The notes below the pieces were generated by a model. The model saw nothing but the letters and a program-made list of their open reading frames with translations. It did not search any database and was not told where the DNA came from. 64,000 nucleotides of DNA from Candidatus Aenigmatarchaeota archaeon (lineage in GTDB: Archaea > Aenigmatarchaeota > Aenigmatarchaeia > QMZP01 > QMZT01): positions 60,711 to 124,710 of the forward strand of contig JAFGCI010000004.1 of assembly GCA_016932735.1 (NCBI GenBank), in the 5' to 3' direction. Positions 1 through 8,657 of this stretch are shown here, one piece after another (the stretch's first letter is position 1; the number at the start of each line of letters is the position of its first letter). Position numbers and translations under genes: made by a program.

Positions 1-1
1 C

Positions 2-2782
2 GCTGTCGGTAATATTTCAGACTACGATATCGCCGCCTACTATGGACCGGGAGTCAGGGAGTGGTTACTTCCTAACCACAACATGTCCTACTGGAGTATG
101 GTCCTCTATCCATATACGAATCCTTTCAGTGAAAGGATCAGCATAAACTCAACTGACTATTCCGGATTCCTCTACAACAGCCATGACATATCAAGCGAGT
201 CCGGAGTGACTTCCGATATCCTCAGGAACGGGGGTTCCCTTGTCGTTTCTTCCGGTGTTGTGCACCCTCAATATGCCGCATATGCATCAAACGCTTTCTT
301 CAGAGCGCTTGCCCGCGGAGGAACGGTTGGCGAGGCTTTCTACAATTCAATAAATATGAACGCTGAAAGCTTCTTCTGGAGCTCTGAATTGATGATGGGA
401 ACGCTGGATCCGGGCTCTCCCATTCCTTTGGCCCTTTCAGGAAATCTTTATGCCAAAAGCAAGACGGAGACTCTTCTTTTGGGGGACCCCAAAGCCAGGC
501 TGACGGATGAAAGATATTATCCGTTAGATGAGCCGGAATATTTCATAACGCCTTTCTGCTCATTCCTTTCCGTAAGCAGCATAGAGTCCGGTTACGAAAT
601 AATTGGCGACGTTGCCGTATTTAACAATGCTGACGCAGAGCTCCTGATCAGGGAAAAGCCGGCAATACCACTTTATGTGAGGGAATTCTATCTGCCCGAA
701 GGGTCGGTCATAAATTATATCAGCTTTTCAGGGAATTATTCCTTCCATGAAGGCCTCAAAAAGCAGATATTGTACAACGACACGCATTATTCCGATTATA
801 ATTCCATTGTACTGGCATGTGCAGATAGTTTGGGGTTATCGACAGAAGAAGAGCCTTCTGAAGCTGAAAAGATATTGTTTTTTGATTGCATAAAGAACTC
901 CATTGAACCGGTTATTGAATACCCGTATCCGGACAATTCTTACTGGAATGATATCCACTCGCTTCTTGACGGAAGGGTTCTTTTAAGGGTTTATGTTCCG
1001 GCCATGCTTTTTGACAATGAGACATGGTCAAAAATACTGGAAAATGCAACCATAAGCATTGATTATGAAACGCCTCTTGAAATGTATATCGATTCGGAGA
1101 ACTTCACAATATTTGATGATGTTATAGTCAAAGCGACCGTTATGAACGAAGGTAACGGGTTGGTCGAAGGTGTTCTTTTTGTAGGGATTAATGACACATT
1201 GGTTCAGCTGAACGTCTCGATCGGCGCCGGGAGTTCTGAAGTTTATGAAATAAGTTTTGGCAAAATGCCGGAAGGGTTTTATTCTGCCGTTGCCGGCCTC
1301 GAAACAGAAAACGTCGATATAGGGCCCAGGCATTCCGGTCTTTTCGTCTTCGGCGAACCGTTTTTTGAGTCCTCATATGAAGATGAAATAATTGTCGATG
1401 AAGGGGAATCCGGGATTTTCAATATAACCCTTTTCAGCTTGGTTGATATCGATTTTGGTGGAATCTCATTTGAGGCAGAAGATATTGTTTCAAATCCTGT
1501 AATTTCCAAAGGCAATATTTCAGTCAGTGCCGAGCTTTTTGGAGAAAACGAATGGTCGATAATTGCCACTGTCAATGTCCCCGATATGCAGCCTGCAGGA
1601 CTATATGAAGGCTATATAAACGTCATAAAAGACGATCACATTATCTATTCAATGCCGGTCAAAGTTGATGTTCCTCTGCGATGCGATGCGGAAATCAATC
1701 CCCAGCAGCTCTCGGTTAAAGGCATTCCTAAATATTCGGAAATAAATTTCTTTGCCCTGATAAATACCGGAAATGCGGAAATAGAAAATGTTCTGGCCGG
1801 CTCAGAATCGCTGGGAAACATCGCTCCGGGCGGATTTATCAATTACGGGCTTGAAACAGAAATTCCGTACTCAGCGCCGGGTATTTATGACTACACTTTC
1901 AGCTTCGTTTTTGATTGTGGATTCTGTTCTGTTGAGGAGATAGTGATACCTATAATGCTTGAAGTCGAGCCAGTTGTTTACTGGGAGATTGGTGGACATT
2001 GGGAATTCGTTATTGAAAAGGACCCTCCCGAGATGAGTTTCCTTGTGAACAATTCAAATGAATCGAACGCCGGTATAAACTCGCTGGAGGTTTCCGTAGA
2101 TGGTATTGAAGGCCTTCACGTCTCTTCTGTCATGGAAAGCCTTATTGAACCGGACTCTCATGGGATTCTAGACGTTTCCCTAGAATTTCCTGAAGGTATA
2201 AGGAAAGGTGTAAATGAGGGCAGTCTGATAATAAGCGGTGAAAAACACTTCATACCTGAAAGCATTGAAATTCCGCTTAAAATAATCGCCGAAGGAATGG
2301 ATTTTTCCGTCAGCAATTCATATCTTCCTGATAGCGTTTTCAATATAATGAATAAATTTGTGGTTCCCGGAAGAATCCAGAACATCGTTGCAATAGGAAA
2401 CGACGGCCCCAACAGGATAAAATCGTTTATATATGAAGAAACTCTACCGGACGGGTGGATTGCCGGCAGTTTTATAAAAGTCTTCCTGGGCCGGAACTTC
2501 TCCAACAGGGTTTTGCCTTTCAGGCTTCTGCAGATAATTCCCGCCTCTGGGGGAACCGTTGAAATCAGAATCGATGATTTCCGAAAACTCGCCGGACGAT
2601 ATCTTAGTGAAGGTGAATATATCATAATAAGTTATCCTTTAGAAGCCCAGAGATTCGCTATTCCCGAAACCCTGTCCGATGCATATATCCGCGTACAGAC
2701 TGCCGAAAATGTGTATTCAGAGCAAACAGAAACTTTTGAGATTCCAATAAAAAATATAGGAAGTATTTTCAATCCCTTCTAG
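2..2782 (+). CDS. Large surface/secreted protein, C25 (gingipain)-like end plus beta-sandwich repeats; 5' partial
   Basis: The reading frame is open to the left edge, so the first ATG of the ORF track (83) is unlikely to be the true start; the N-terminus lies outside the window. The first ~170 residues resemble the end of a C25/gingipain-type cysteine peptidase domain: a GGSLVVSS strand, then FFRALARGGTVGEAF and LLLGDPKARL, as in families where a caspase-like fold ends in a 'GDP' strand. No catalytic Cys/His pair is visible in the part present, so activity cannot be judged. The rest looks like several Ig/CARDB-type modules, with recurring phrases such as 'ATVMNEGNGLVEG', 'ALINTGNAEIENV' and 'IPIKNIGS'. 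It stops (TAG) just as another such module seems to begin, with no visible C-terminal membrane anchor. Its stop shares the palindrome CTAG with the convergent TFS gene. The surface location and protease assignment are inferred. Confidence 0.6.
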   Translation, partial: AVGNISDYDIAAYYGPGVREWLLPNHNMSYWSMVLYPYTNPFSERISINSTDYSGFLYNSHDISSESGVTSDILRNGGSLVVSSGVVHPQYAAYASNAFFRALARGGTVGEAFYNSINMNAESFFWSSELMMGTLDPGSPIPLALSGNLYAKSKTETLLLGDPKARLTDERYYPLDEPEYFITPFCSFLSVSSIESGYEIIGDVAVFNNADAELLIREKPAIPLYVREFYLPEGSVINYISFSGNYSFHEGLKKQILYNDTHYSDYNSIVLACADSLGLSTEEEPSEAEKILFFDCIKNSIEPVIEYPYPDNSYWNDIHSLLDGRVLLRVYVPAMLFDNETWSKILENATISIDYETPLEMYIDSENFTIFDDVIVKATVMNEGNGLVEGVLFVGINDTLVQLNVSIGAGSSEVYEISFGKMPEGFYSAVAGLETENVDIGPRHSGLFVFGEPFFESSYEDEIIVDEGESGIFNITLFSLVDIDFGGISFEAEDIVSNPVISKGNISVSAELFGENEWSIIATVNVPDMQPAGLYEGYINVIKDDHIIYSMPVKVDVPLRCDAEINPQQLSVKGIPKYSEINFFALINTGNAEIENVLAGSESLGNIAPGGFINYGLETEIPYSAPGIYDYTFSFVFDCGFCSVEEIVIPIMLEVEPVVYWEIGGHWEFVIEKDPPEMSFLVNNSNESNAGINSLEVSVDGIEGLHVSSVMESLIEPDSHGILDVSLEFPEGIRKGVNEGSLIISGEKHFIPESIEIPLKIIAEGMDFSVSNSYLPDSVFNIMNKFVVPGRIQNIVAIGNDGPNRIKSFIYEETLPDGWIAGSFIKVFLGRNFSNRVLPFRLLQIIPASGGTVEIRIDDFRKLAGRYLSEGEYIIISYPLEAQRFAIPETLSDAYIRVQTAENVYSEQTETFEIPIKNIGSIFNPF

Positions 2783-3102
2783 TACTGACGCCATGTATGC
2801 CTGCATTTCGTGCATCTGTAAAAAATCGTTGGAGGTTCATCCCCGCTTCTCATCTGCTTTATCCACCAGACAGCCTCTTCGTTACCGCATCTGGAACATT
2901 TGGCCTTTATTATCGGAAGCGATTCCTGTGATTTCCTGTCTATGATAACAACTTCGTCCATCGGCTTCCCTGAAACCTTCTGCTCAACTATATGAGAACT
3001 GTCAAGACTTTCCTCGTGACAGCAACGGGCACAAATAAGCCTCTTTTTACCCTTCTCTGTCCTGGCGACCATACGGCAACCGCATTTAGAGCAGAATCTC
3101 AT
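2779..3102 (-). CDS. tfs: Transcription factor S (TFIIS/RpoM-like)
   Basis: Archaeal transcript-cleavage factor of about 107 residues. It rescues backtracked RNA polymerase by stimulating cleavage of the nascent RNA. There is an N-terminal zinc ribbon (CSKCGC...CARCC) and a C-terminal TFIIS-type ribbon (CSRCG...CTKCRHTW). The tip of the second ribbon carries the acidic catalytic pair in 'RSGDEPPT', so cleavage activity is expected to be intact. I start at MRFCSKCG (3102) rather than the track's 3150, because family members begin right at the first ribbon. That start is 4 nt downstream of the signal peptidase stop, giving the order rpoL, signal peptidase, tfs on the minus strand. Confidence 0.9.
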   Translation of the reverse strand: MRFCSKCGCRMVARTEKGKKRLICARCCHEESLDSSHIVEQKVSGKPMDEVVIIDRKSQESLPIIKAKCSRCGNEEAVWWIKQMRSGDEPPTIFYRCTKCRHTWRQY

Positions 3103-3106
3103 AAAA

Positions 3107-3649
3107 TCACTTGTTTTTGGGCCTGAAACGGTATTTCTTATTGTAGTCATCGCTCCCGAAGAAGGCTATGTAAAGGGCTGTTGCCGCCACAGCTATGATT
3201 ACGACCCAGATAAAATTTGGAATGATGTAGTTGAATACGAACTCCGTCAGGCCTATTTTCACCCAGCCTATATAAGGTATAATTGATATGACCTTCCCGT
3301 GTATCTGTTCCTTACTTATACTCTTTTCAAAGGGCAGCTGTCCATAGTTGTTATCTCCTTTTGTCTGGAAGGTCTCGTCGGGGTTTAATTCTATGATCCT
3401 GTGCACTATGGGAGTTGCACGGTCTGATACAGAGAAAACTATTATATCGGCTTCTTTCGGGCTTTGAACGCCCTGAAGTATTAGTATATCACCTTTGTAG
3501 AAGGTCGGTATCATTGAATTGGACTCGACGGCTACAATAGGCATGTCAGTGCCCAATAAAAATCCGAGTCCTGTATTGACCCCGAAAGCCAGAATTATTC
3601 CAAGAACAATATAGAGAAAAGTTCCTGTCTTCGAATTCTCGTTAATCAT
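3107..3649 (-). CDS. Signal peptidase I, archaeal/ER (Sec11) type
   Basis: Membrane serine protease of 180 residues that removes signal peptides from Sec-exported proteins. A first membrane segment (about residues 12-33) is followed by the catalytic serine box VESNSMIPTF (Ser45). Then come the box with the general base, PIVHRI (His83), and TKGDNN (Asp99). Histidine in place of the bacterial lysine marks the archaeal/eukaryotic Sec11 type. A second hydrophobic segment lies near the C-terminus (about 140-165). It sits 31 bp after rpoL and 4 bp before tfs, so the three are probably co-transcribed. Likely substrates nearby are the secreted proteins encoded in this window. Confidence 0.9.
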   Translation of the reverse strand: MINENSKTGTFLYIVLGIILAFGVNTGLGFLLGTDMPIVAVESNSMIPTFYKGDILILQGVQSPKEADIIVFSVSDRATPIVHRIIELNPDETFQTKGDNNYGQLPFEKSISKEQIHGKVISIIPYIGWVKIGLTEFVFNYIIPNFIWVVIIAVAATALYIAFFGSDDYNKKYRFRPKNK

Positions 3650-3680
3650 CTGTTACACCTGAAGGTGTTTTTCGGAGGAA

Positions 3681-3956
3681 TTACTTTTTTCCTTTAACTT
3701 CTCTTGAGAAAACAGTCTCGAATTCCTTCGAATCGTCTATGGCTAACTGAGCAGCGTCTGTGAGAATTTTCTTGGGGTTTTTGGCCCTTATTATTAACTT
3801 GGGGTCTGACATGTAAGGGTGTTTGATTATGTAAGATGCCTGGTCTGCGCCTTTCTTCCATGCATTTTCCTTGATAATATTAAGCAGAGTGTGATCTTCC
3901 CCTTTAACAAGAACTTCTAATTTTCCCGTTTCCTGGCTCTCAATCTCTAGTTTCAT
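3681..3956 (-). CDS. rpoL: DNA-directed RNA polymerase subunit L (Rpo11)
   Basis: Ninety-one-residue homologue of eukaryotic Rpb11. It pairs with subunit D to form the assembly platform of the archaeal RNA polymerase. The family signature is clear in the first half: EDHTLLNIIKENAWK, followed by YIIKHPYMSDPKLIIRA. The length is normal for the family. A TATA-like TTTAAAT lies about 25-30 nt upstream of the ATG on the minus strand, suggesting a near-leaderless transcript that continues into signal peptidase and tfs. Confidence 0.93.
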   Translation of the reverse strand: MKLEIESQETGKLEVLVKGEDHTLLNIIKENAWKKGADQASYIIKHPYMSDPKLIIRAKNPKKILTDAAQLAIDDSKEFETVFSREVKGKK

Positions 3957-3996
3957 AGAGATATTATTATATGGGTTACATTTAAATAGAAATGGC

Positions 3997-4545
3997 TTAT
4001 TTTTTGGTTATTTTTGTGACGTTTCCCGTCATCTCTATATGGTCTGAAAACAGTCTGACGTCCCCTACAAAATCCACGAAGTCCGCCATTCCGTCTTGGG
4101 TTGTCCAAGTAGAGTTTCCGGTTGTTATGTCAAGGTGTATTTTGCCGAGTGTCAGCCTTGATATTTTCAGTTTTGATATGGTGATGTTCTCTGAAAGATA
4201 TCCTTTGAATTTCATAACACCGTCTTCATGGGAAAATGTTGCGTAGCCTGTCGACGGTTCAAAATCGACAGTGCCCTTGAATCCTGAAACGCTGAAATGC
4301 GAAGACTCTATATCAAACCTGTCTGTTGGTGCCAGTGTGTAATTTTCGGGATAAAAAATCACATTCACGAGCGACACATCTTTGACCGGGGTTTCAAACA
4401 TCCCGCCGAAAGGTGAAATCCTGAACCATTCCTGAATGCCTTCAATCAGACCGGACCAGAAATCCTCTGCGGATGCGCTGGCAACAAGAACTGTGGAAAG
4501 GGCTAACAATGCTATGAAAGCCGTCAATATTATTTTCGAATTCAT
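3997..4545 (-). CDS. Secreted or membrane-anchored protein of unknown function
   Basis: I do not recognise the family. The N-terminus is a clear signal peptide, a 20-residue hydrophobic stretch ending in ASASAEDFW, so it is exported, possibly through the signal peptidase encoded next door. The mature part (~155 residues) is rich in beta-strand patterns and Thr/Ser. Alternating hydrophobic phrases such as 'ITISKLKISRLTLGKIHLDIT' fit a repeated beta-structure. I prefer ATG 4545 over the GTG at 4554 used in the track. A TATA-like TTTAAAT lies about 20 nt upstream. It is divergent from the DUF1512 gene. Confidence 0.6.
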   Translation of the reverse strand: MNSKIILTAFIALLALSTVLVASASAEDFWSGLIEGIQEWFRISPFGGMFETPVKDVSLVNVIFYPENYTLAPTDRFDIESSHFSVSGFKGTVDFEPSTGYATFSHEDGVMKFKGYLSENITISKLKISRLTLGKIHLDITTGNSTWTTQDGMADFVDFVGDVRLFSDHIEMTGNVTKITKK

Positions 4546-4635
4546 TGCATACACGCCTGTTTTATTTAAATGTTAAGACTACTATTATATTAACCCATGT
4601 AACTTAAATGGTTTATTAAATTTGTTTGATGACGT

Positions 4636-5826
4636 ATGAATCCTTTTGCTGTTGGTACCGGAAATGACTGGATATCATGGATTTTTTTCATGGCTATGTG
4701 GGTTGGATTTTTCTTCTTTTATCCAAGGCTTATGCTGACCCAGATATTATGGAAGCTTGAAAAGGTTTCGATGGAACTCGAGGCATTGTCAGGCAAATCC
4801 AGAAAATACCTCATTAAAAGAGTTGATAAGAAGCCAGACAAGAATATTCTGGAATCTATCAGCATGTTCTTTGAGTTTTTCGTCATAGGCCCTGTTGACC
4901 TTGACCCAAATGGCATAATTAAAAAACTTGACCATATAATCCTTGAGCAGAAGGACAGGTTTGAATATTTTGCCGACCAGGTCATGCCTAAAGCAGATCC
5001 GGAGACGAAAGCAAATATGATGATGGGCTTTTCAGCAGGCATTGAACTGTACATGATTTCCAAAATCGTCAAGCATTATGTCGAGGTCGTTAAAGAAACC
5101 AAGTCCTACCAGCTTGCAATGATCCTCCAGATGCAGCTGCCTTTCATAGAAAAGATAGCGGTATCTATGGCCAGAGGAACCAAGGCTTTGGCTGAAGGAC
5201 AGCCTATAGGAGATGCCATAGGACCTTATGCTGCAGCCAAATTGATTGGAAACAAGAATGCAAAGGAAATAGAAGAAGACACAGTAATGGCTGAAGTTCT
5301 TATGGACGGCAGGAAGCTTCTTGTAATCAAGTCAAAGGGCCCGGGCGGACGTCTGGGAAGGCCGGGAAAAGCTGTTGAAGCTCTTGTAGAAAAGAACAAA
5401 ATAACAAGAATTGTAACGATAGATGCCGCCGGCAAGCTCGAAGGCGAGAAGACAGGAACTATTGCAGAAGGTGTTGGTGTTGCGATGGGAGGGCCGGGTG
5501 TTGAAAAATCCTATATTGAAGGCGTCGCTGTAAAGAACAGGATACCTCTGGATTCCATAATAGTCAAGATGAAACCGGAAGAAGCCATTCACCCGATGCC
5601 GAAGGCTGTGAAAGATGCTATCCCAAAGGTTATCGAATCTGTCAAAAGAAGCGTATCGAAGACAAAGAAGGGTGACACTCTTATCGTTGTTGGTGTGGGA
5701 AACACATCCGGTGTCGGCAATTCTGAAAGGGACCTTGATGAAGTTGACAAATGGGTGGAAAAAGAACATAAAAAGAATGAAAAGAACAAGAAGAAAAAAA
5801 TAAAAATTGATGACCTTTTCAAGTAA
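4636..5826 (+). CDS. DUF1512 family membrane-anchored protein
   Basis: 396-residue protein matching the archaeal DUF1512 family by overall pattern. One N-terminal membrane helix (about residues 12-33, DWISWIFFMAMWVGFFFFYP) is followed by a soluble helical region. A C-terminal glycine-rich domain contains KGPGGRLGRPGKA and VVGVGNTSGVGN. The function of the family is not known to me. Its spread among archaea and the PGG/GxGN loops suggest a nucleotide- or ligand-binding role at the membrane, but that is inference. The tail is very lysine-rich. It converges with dph2, whose stop codon follows directly with no gap. Confidence 0.75.
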   Translation: MNPFAVGTGNDWISWIFFMAMWVGFFFFYPRLMLTQILWKLEKVSMELEALSGKSRKYLIKRVDKKPDKNILESISMFFEFFVIGPVDLDPNGIIKKLDHIILEQKDRFEYFADQVMPKADPETKANMMMGFSAGIELYMISKIVKHYVEVVKETKSYQLAMILQMQLPFIEKIAVSMARGTKALAEGQPIGDAIGPYAAAKLIGNKNAKEIEEDTVMAEVLMDGRKLLVIKSKGPGGRLGRPGKAVEALVEKNKITRIVTIDAAGKLEGEKTGTIAEGVGVAMGGPGVEKSYIEGVAVKNRIPLDSIIVKMKPEEAIHPMPKAVKDAIPKVIESVKRSVSKTKKGDTLIVVGVGNTSGVGNSERDLDEVDKWVEKEHKKNEKNKKKKIKIDDLFK

Positions 5827-6768
5827 TCATAATTTGTCAACATCCTCCGGATTGAGGATGATTTTTTTGAACTGTAATGAATCTTCTTTCAGGCGCGGGC
5901 ATGCTGTATTCACAACGACGTCGCATTTAATTCCAAGAAGCTTCTCCGGGATGAGCATATCGGCTGAAACAACTATAACTTCCTTACCAATCGACAATAA
6001 TTTCTTTTTTATTTTATGCACCCTTTCGGGGTGCATCTGGCCGGGCTTGGTCGAAATGTAAATGACAAAGTTTTTCATATTCCTTGCCTTTTCGATGGAA
6101 AGCTCTTTTTTTATCATCTCTTTCCTGATTTCAGGGGAGATGTCAAAAATTTCCCCCCTTTCGCTATCGATGACAAAAAACGGCTTTTCTGTCAGAAACC
6201 CCGACGGGTGAAATCTCCCGGAGCCAAAATAAATGAAACAGTCAACTTTATTTTCCAGTGAGTTTACTGCCGAGAAATCGCATCCGAGGACATGCCCTTG
6301 GTAACCGGTCTTTTTGTTATTTCCAACCAGAACCTCTTTCCCGTTATGCTCCAGAGTCTGTTTAATCTGGGGAACCGAATCAACGTACTGTATAGTTGTC
6401 ATTACTCCTATCTTTTTGAATTTCTCCAGTTTTTTTATGTTTTCAATCAAGATTTTCCTGAAGTCGTATTCCATCCTGAACTCGTGATGAATGACAGGAA
6501 CTTCCGTTCTGACCCCGAAGTCGGCATGTCCTATGTGAACCAATAAATCGCATCCCATTTTTTTTGCTTCGTTGTCCCTTAAATCGCATGCACCAAAGCA
6601 TGGCTCTATGGATATAATAACCTCCGGCCCGGTCATTTCCAGATTTCCGGCTATTTCTGATGCATAAATCTTCAGGCCTTCAGGAACCTGCAATAATATC
6701 TTCCTGGCCTTCCTTTCGGTTATTTTTACCTTCATGTCTTCTGTCAGTTTCTCTATGATGGATTTCAT
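5827..6768 (-). CDS. dph2: Diphthamide biosynthesis enzyme Dph2 (radical SAM-like)
   Basis: 2-(3-amino-3-carboxypropyl)histidine synthase, the first step in making diphthamide on elongation factor 2. The archaeal enzyme is a homodimer whose [4Fe-4S] cluster splits SAM to a 3-amino-3-carboxypropyl radical. The three cluster cysteines, one per domain, are visible: the first in EPCFGACD (Cys57 or Cys61), Cys163 in LGCDFSA and Cys290 in NTACPRL. The spacing matches the known archaeal pattern, and the length (313) is normal. It is divergent from hmgA. Confidence 0.92.
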   Translation of the reverse strand: MKSIIEKLTEDMKVKITERKARKILLQVPEGLKIYASEIAGNLEMTGPEVIISIEPCFGACDLRDNEAKKMGCDLLVHIGHADFGVRTEVPVIHHEFRMEYDFRKILIENIKKLEKFKKIGVMTTIQYVDSVPQIKQTLEHNGKEVLVGNNKKTGYQGHVLGCDFSAVNSLENKVDCFIYFGSGRFHPSGFLTEKPFFVIDSERGEIFDISPEIRKEMIKKELSIEKARNMKNFVIYISTKPGQMHPERVHKIKKKLLSIGKEVIVVSADMLIPEKLLGIKCDVVVNTACPRLKEDSLQFKKIILNPEDVDKL

Positions 6769-6820
6769 GGTTGTTATTTTGGGCTATTCTTTAAAAATAG
6801 ACGAACTTCAGGAATAACCT

Positions 6821-6829
6821 TTTTAAATT
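6821..6829 (+). promoter_or_regulatory. TATA box for HMG-CoA reductase gene
   Basis: TTTTAAATT is centred about 26 nt before ATG 6851, the spacing expected for a leaderless archaeal transcript. This supports ATG 6851 rather than the TTG at 6845. Confidence 0.5.
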
Positions 6830-6850
6830 TTGCCTTCACGTTAGTTGAAT

Positions 6851-8143
6851 ATGGTTGGGAAAACTTCTGAAATTTCCGGTTTTTATAAGCTGAGTCCGGA
6901 AGAAAGGCTCGGGAAGCTTAAAGAGTTGGTAAATATCACAGATGACGATATAAAAATGTTACAAAATGCAGGAGCTCTTGATTTAGAAAATGCTAATAGA
7001 ATGATTGAGAATGTCGTTGGAACAACGCAACTTCCTTTCGGTCTGGCCCTTAATTTCATGATAAACGGAAAAGACTATATTATCCCAATGTGTATAGAAG
7101 AGCCCTCTGTTGTGGCAGCAGCGTCTTATGCAGCATCTCTTGCAAGGCCGGGAGGCGGCTTCAGGACGGAAAGCGATGATCCCATAATGATAGGACAGAT
7201 ACAAATGGTCGGTATCGAAAACCCTGAAAATGCCAAAAAGGATATCATGGAAAAGAAGGAAGAAGTGATAAGATATGCAAACGATGTTGACCCGGCCGTA
7301 CTGGTCAAATATGGCGGCGGCCTCCGTGATATAGAAGTAAGGGTTATAGAATCGAAAAGAGGCAAAATGCTAATCATTCATCTTCTTGTCGACTGCAGAG
7401 ATGCCATGGGCGCAAACGCTGTTAATACGCTGGCAGAAGCGCTGAGCCCGAGAATTGAAAAGCTCATCGGGGGCAAATCCAGGTTAAGGATTATTTCCAA
7501 TCTCGCCGTCCACAGGAAGGCTAGGTCAAGAGCAGTCTGGACTAAAAAAGAACTGGAGAAAAGCACAAAGGGAAAAATGGCTGGCGGAGATGTAGTCGAA
7601 GCTATACTTGATGCTTATGCGTTCGCAGATGCGGATCCATACAGATGCACAACAAACAATAAGGGTGTCATGAATGGTGTTGACGCCGTCGTTCTGGCAA
7701 CAGGAAATGATTTCCGTGCAATTGAGGCAGGGGCCCATTCATATGCATGCATTGATGGAAGATACAAGCCGTTGGCAAGATACAGCAAGAACGAGAACGG
7801 CGACCTTGTAGGAGAGATTGAACTTCCAATGGCGATAGGGCTTGTTGGCGGAGCGACAAGGACACATCCGATAGCAAAGATTGCTGTCAAGATGCTTGGT
7901 GTAAAAACCGCAAAAGAATTGGGAGAAATAATAGCATCTGTCGGCCTTGCCCAGAACTTTGCGGCACTAAGAGCCCTTGCAACAGAAGGTATCCAGAGAG
8001 GACATATGAACCTTCATGCAAAAAACATTGCAATAATGGCCGGAGCTAAAGGGGAGCGAATAGACATTGTATCAAAACAGATTATCGAAGAGAAAAGGAT
8101 AAGGGTTGACAGGGCAAAGGAAATTCTGGAAAGCCTTAATTGA
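6851..8143 (+). CDS. mvaA: HMG-CoA reductase, class II-like
   Basis: Reduces HMG-CoA to mevalonate for isoprenoid lipid synthesis. The sequence fits the class II (bacterial/Archaeoglobus-type) reductase: ENVVGTTQLPFGLALNF and EEPSVVAAASYAAS near the N-terminus, DCRDAMGAN in the middle, and the catalytic His region RGHMNLHAKN near the C-terminus. Length (430) is typical. I use ATG 6851, preceded by a well-spaced TATA box; the track's 6845 is a TTG. HMG-CoA synthase and thiolase lie about 7 kb away, so the upper mevalonate pathway is encoded within this window. Cofactor preference (NADH or NADPH) cannot be read from motifs alone. Confidence 0.93.
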   Translation: MVGKTSEISGFYKLSPEERLGKLKELVNITDDDIKMLQNAGALDLENANRMIENVVGTTQLPFGLALNFMINGKDYIIPMCIEEPSVVAAASYAASLARPGGGFRTESDDPIMIGQIQMVGIENPENAKKDIMEKKEEVIRYANDVDPAVLVKYGGGLRDIEVRVIESKRGKMLIIHLLVDCRDAMGANAVNTLAEALSPRIEKLIGGKSRLRIISNLAVHRKARSRAVWTKKELEKSTKGKMAGGDVVEAILDAYAFADADPYRCTTNNKGVMNGVDAVVLATGNDFRAIEAGAHSYACIDGRYKPLARYSKNENGDLVGEIELPMAIGLVGGATRTHPIAKIAVKMLGVKTAKELGEIIASVGLAQNFAALRALATEGIQRGHMNLHAKNIAIMAGAKGERIDIVSKQIIEEKRIRVDRAKEILESLN

Positions 8144-8168
8144 CCTGTTTTAGATTGTATTGATTGTT

Positions 8169-8651
8169 ATGTTGCTCGGTATAATCAGTGATTCTCACAA
8201 TAATATGGAAAATATTGAAAAGGCAATCAATATCCTTAAAGATATGGGAATAGATATTGTGATACACTGCGGCGATGTCTGCAAGCCTGCCATCCTGACC
8301 AAGTTCGAAAAAAATGGAATTTTTGTTTATTTGGTTTTTGGCAATATGGATGACCGGCGGCTTCTGACAGAAACGTTCCGGAATTCTGAATATATCAATG
8401 TTCTCGGCGAAAGCGGGGAATTTAAAATGGGCGGCAAAAACCTGGCGTTTGCCCACCATCTGCGAACAGCAGAAAGTCTTATGAAAGGGAACCACGATGC
8501 AATGTTTTACGGCCATACACACAAAAAATCGGAAGAAATTATTGGAAAAACACTTTTGGTAAATCCGGGAGAGCTTGAAGGGTATTATGGAAAGGCGTCG
8601 TTCGCTGTTTATGACACCGAGAATAACAATGCAAAATTTATCGGATTATAA
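8169..8651 (+). CDS. YfcE/MJ0936-type metallophosphoesterase
   Basis: Small calcineurin-like phosphodiesterase of about 160 residues. All metal-binding motifs are present in order: SDSHNN, HCGDV, GNMDD, FAHH and YGHTH. Proteins of this size and pattern (YfcE/MJ0936) hydrolyse phosphodiesters in vitro; their physiological substrate is generally unknown. I prefer ATG 8169 to the TTG at 8160. It follows mvaA by 25 nt, so co-transcription is likely, though no pathway link is evident. Confidence 0.88.
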   Translation: MLLGIISDSHNNMENIEKAINILKDMGIDIVIHCGDVCKPAILTKFEKNGIFVYLVFGNMDDRRLLTETFRNSEYINVLGESGEFKMGGKNLAFAHHLRTAESLMKGNHDAMFYGHTHKKSEEIIGKTLLVNPGELEGYYGKASFAVYDTENNNAKFIGL

Positions 8652-8657
8652 AAGGCA

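Noticed and set aside
1188-2625. Minus-strand ORFs inside the large surface protein
   Set aside because: They are shadow ORFs; the plus-strand frame is continuous and has recognisable domain structure.
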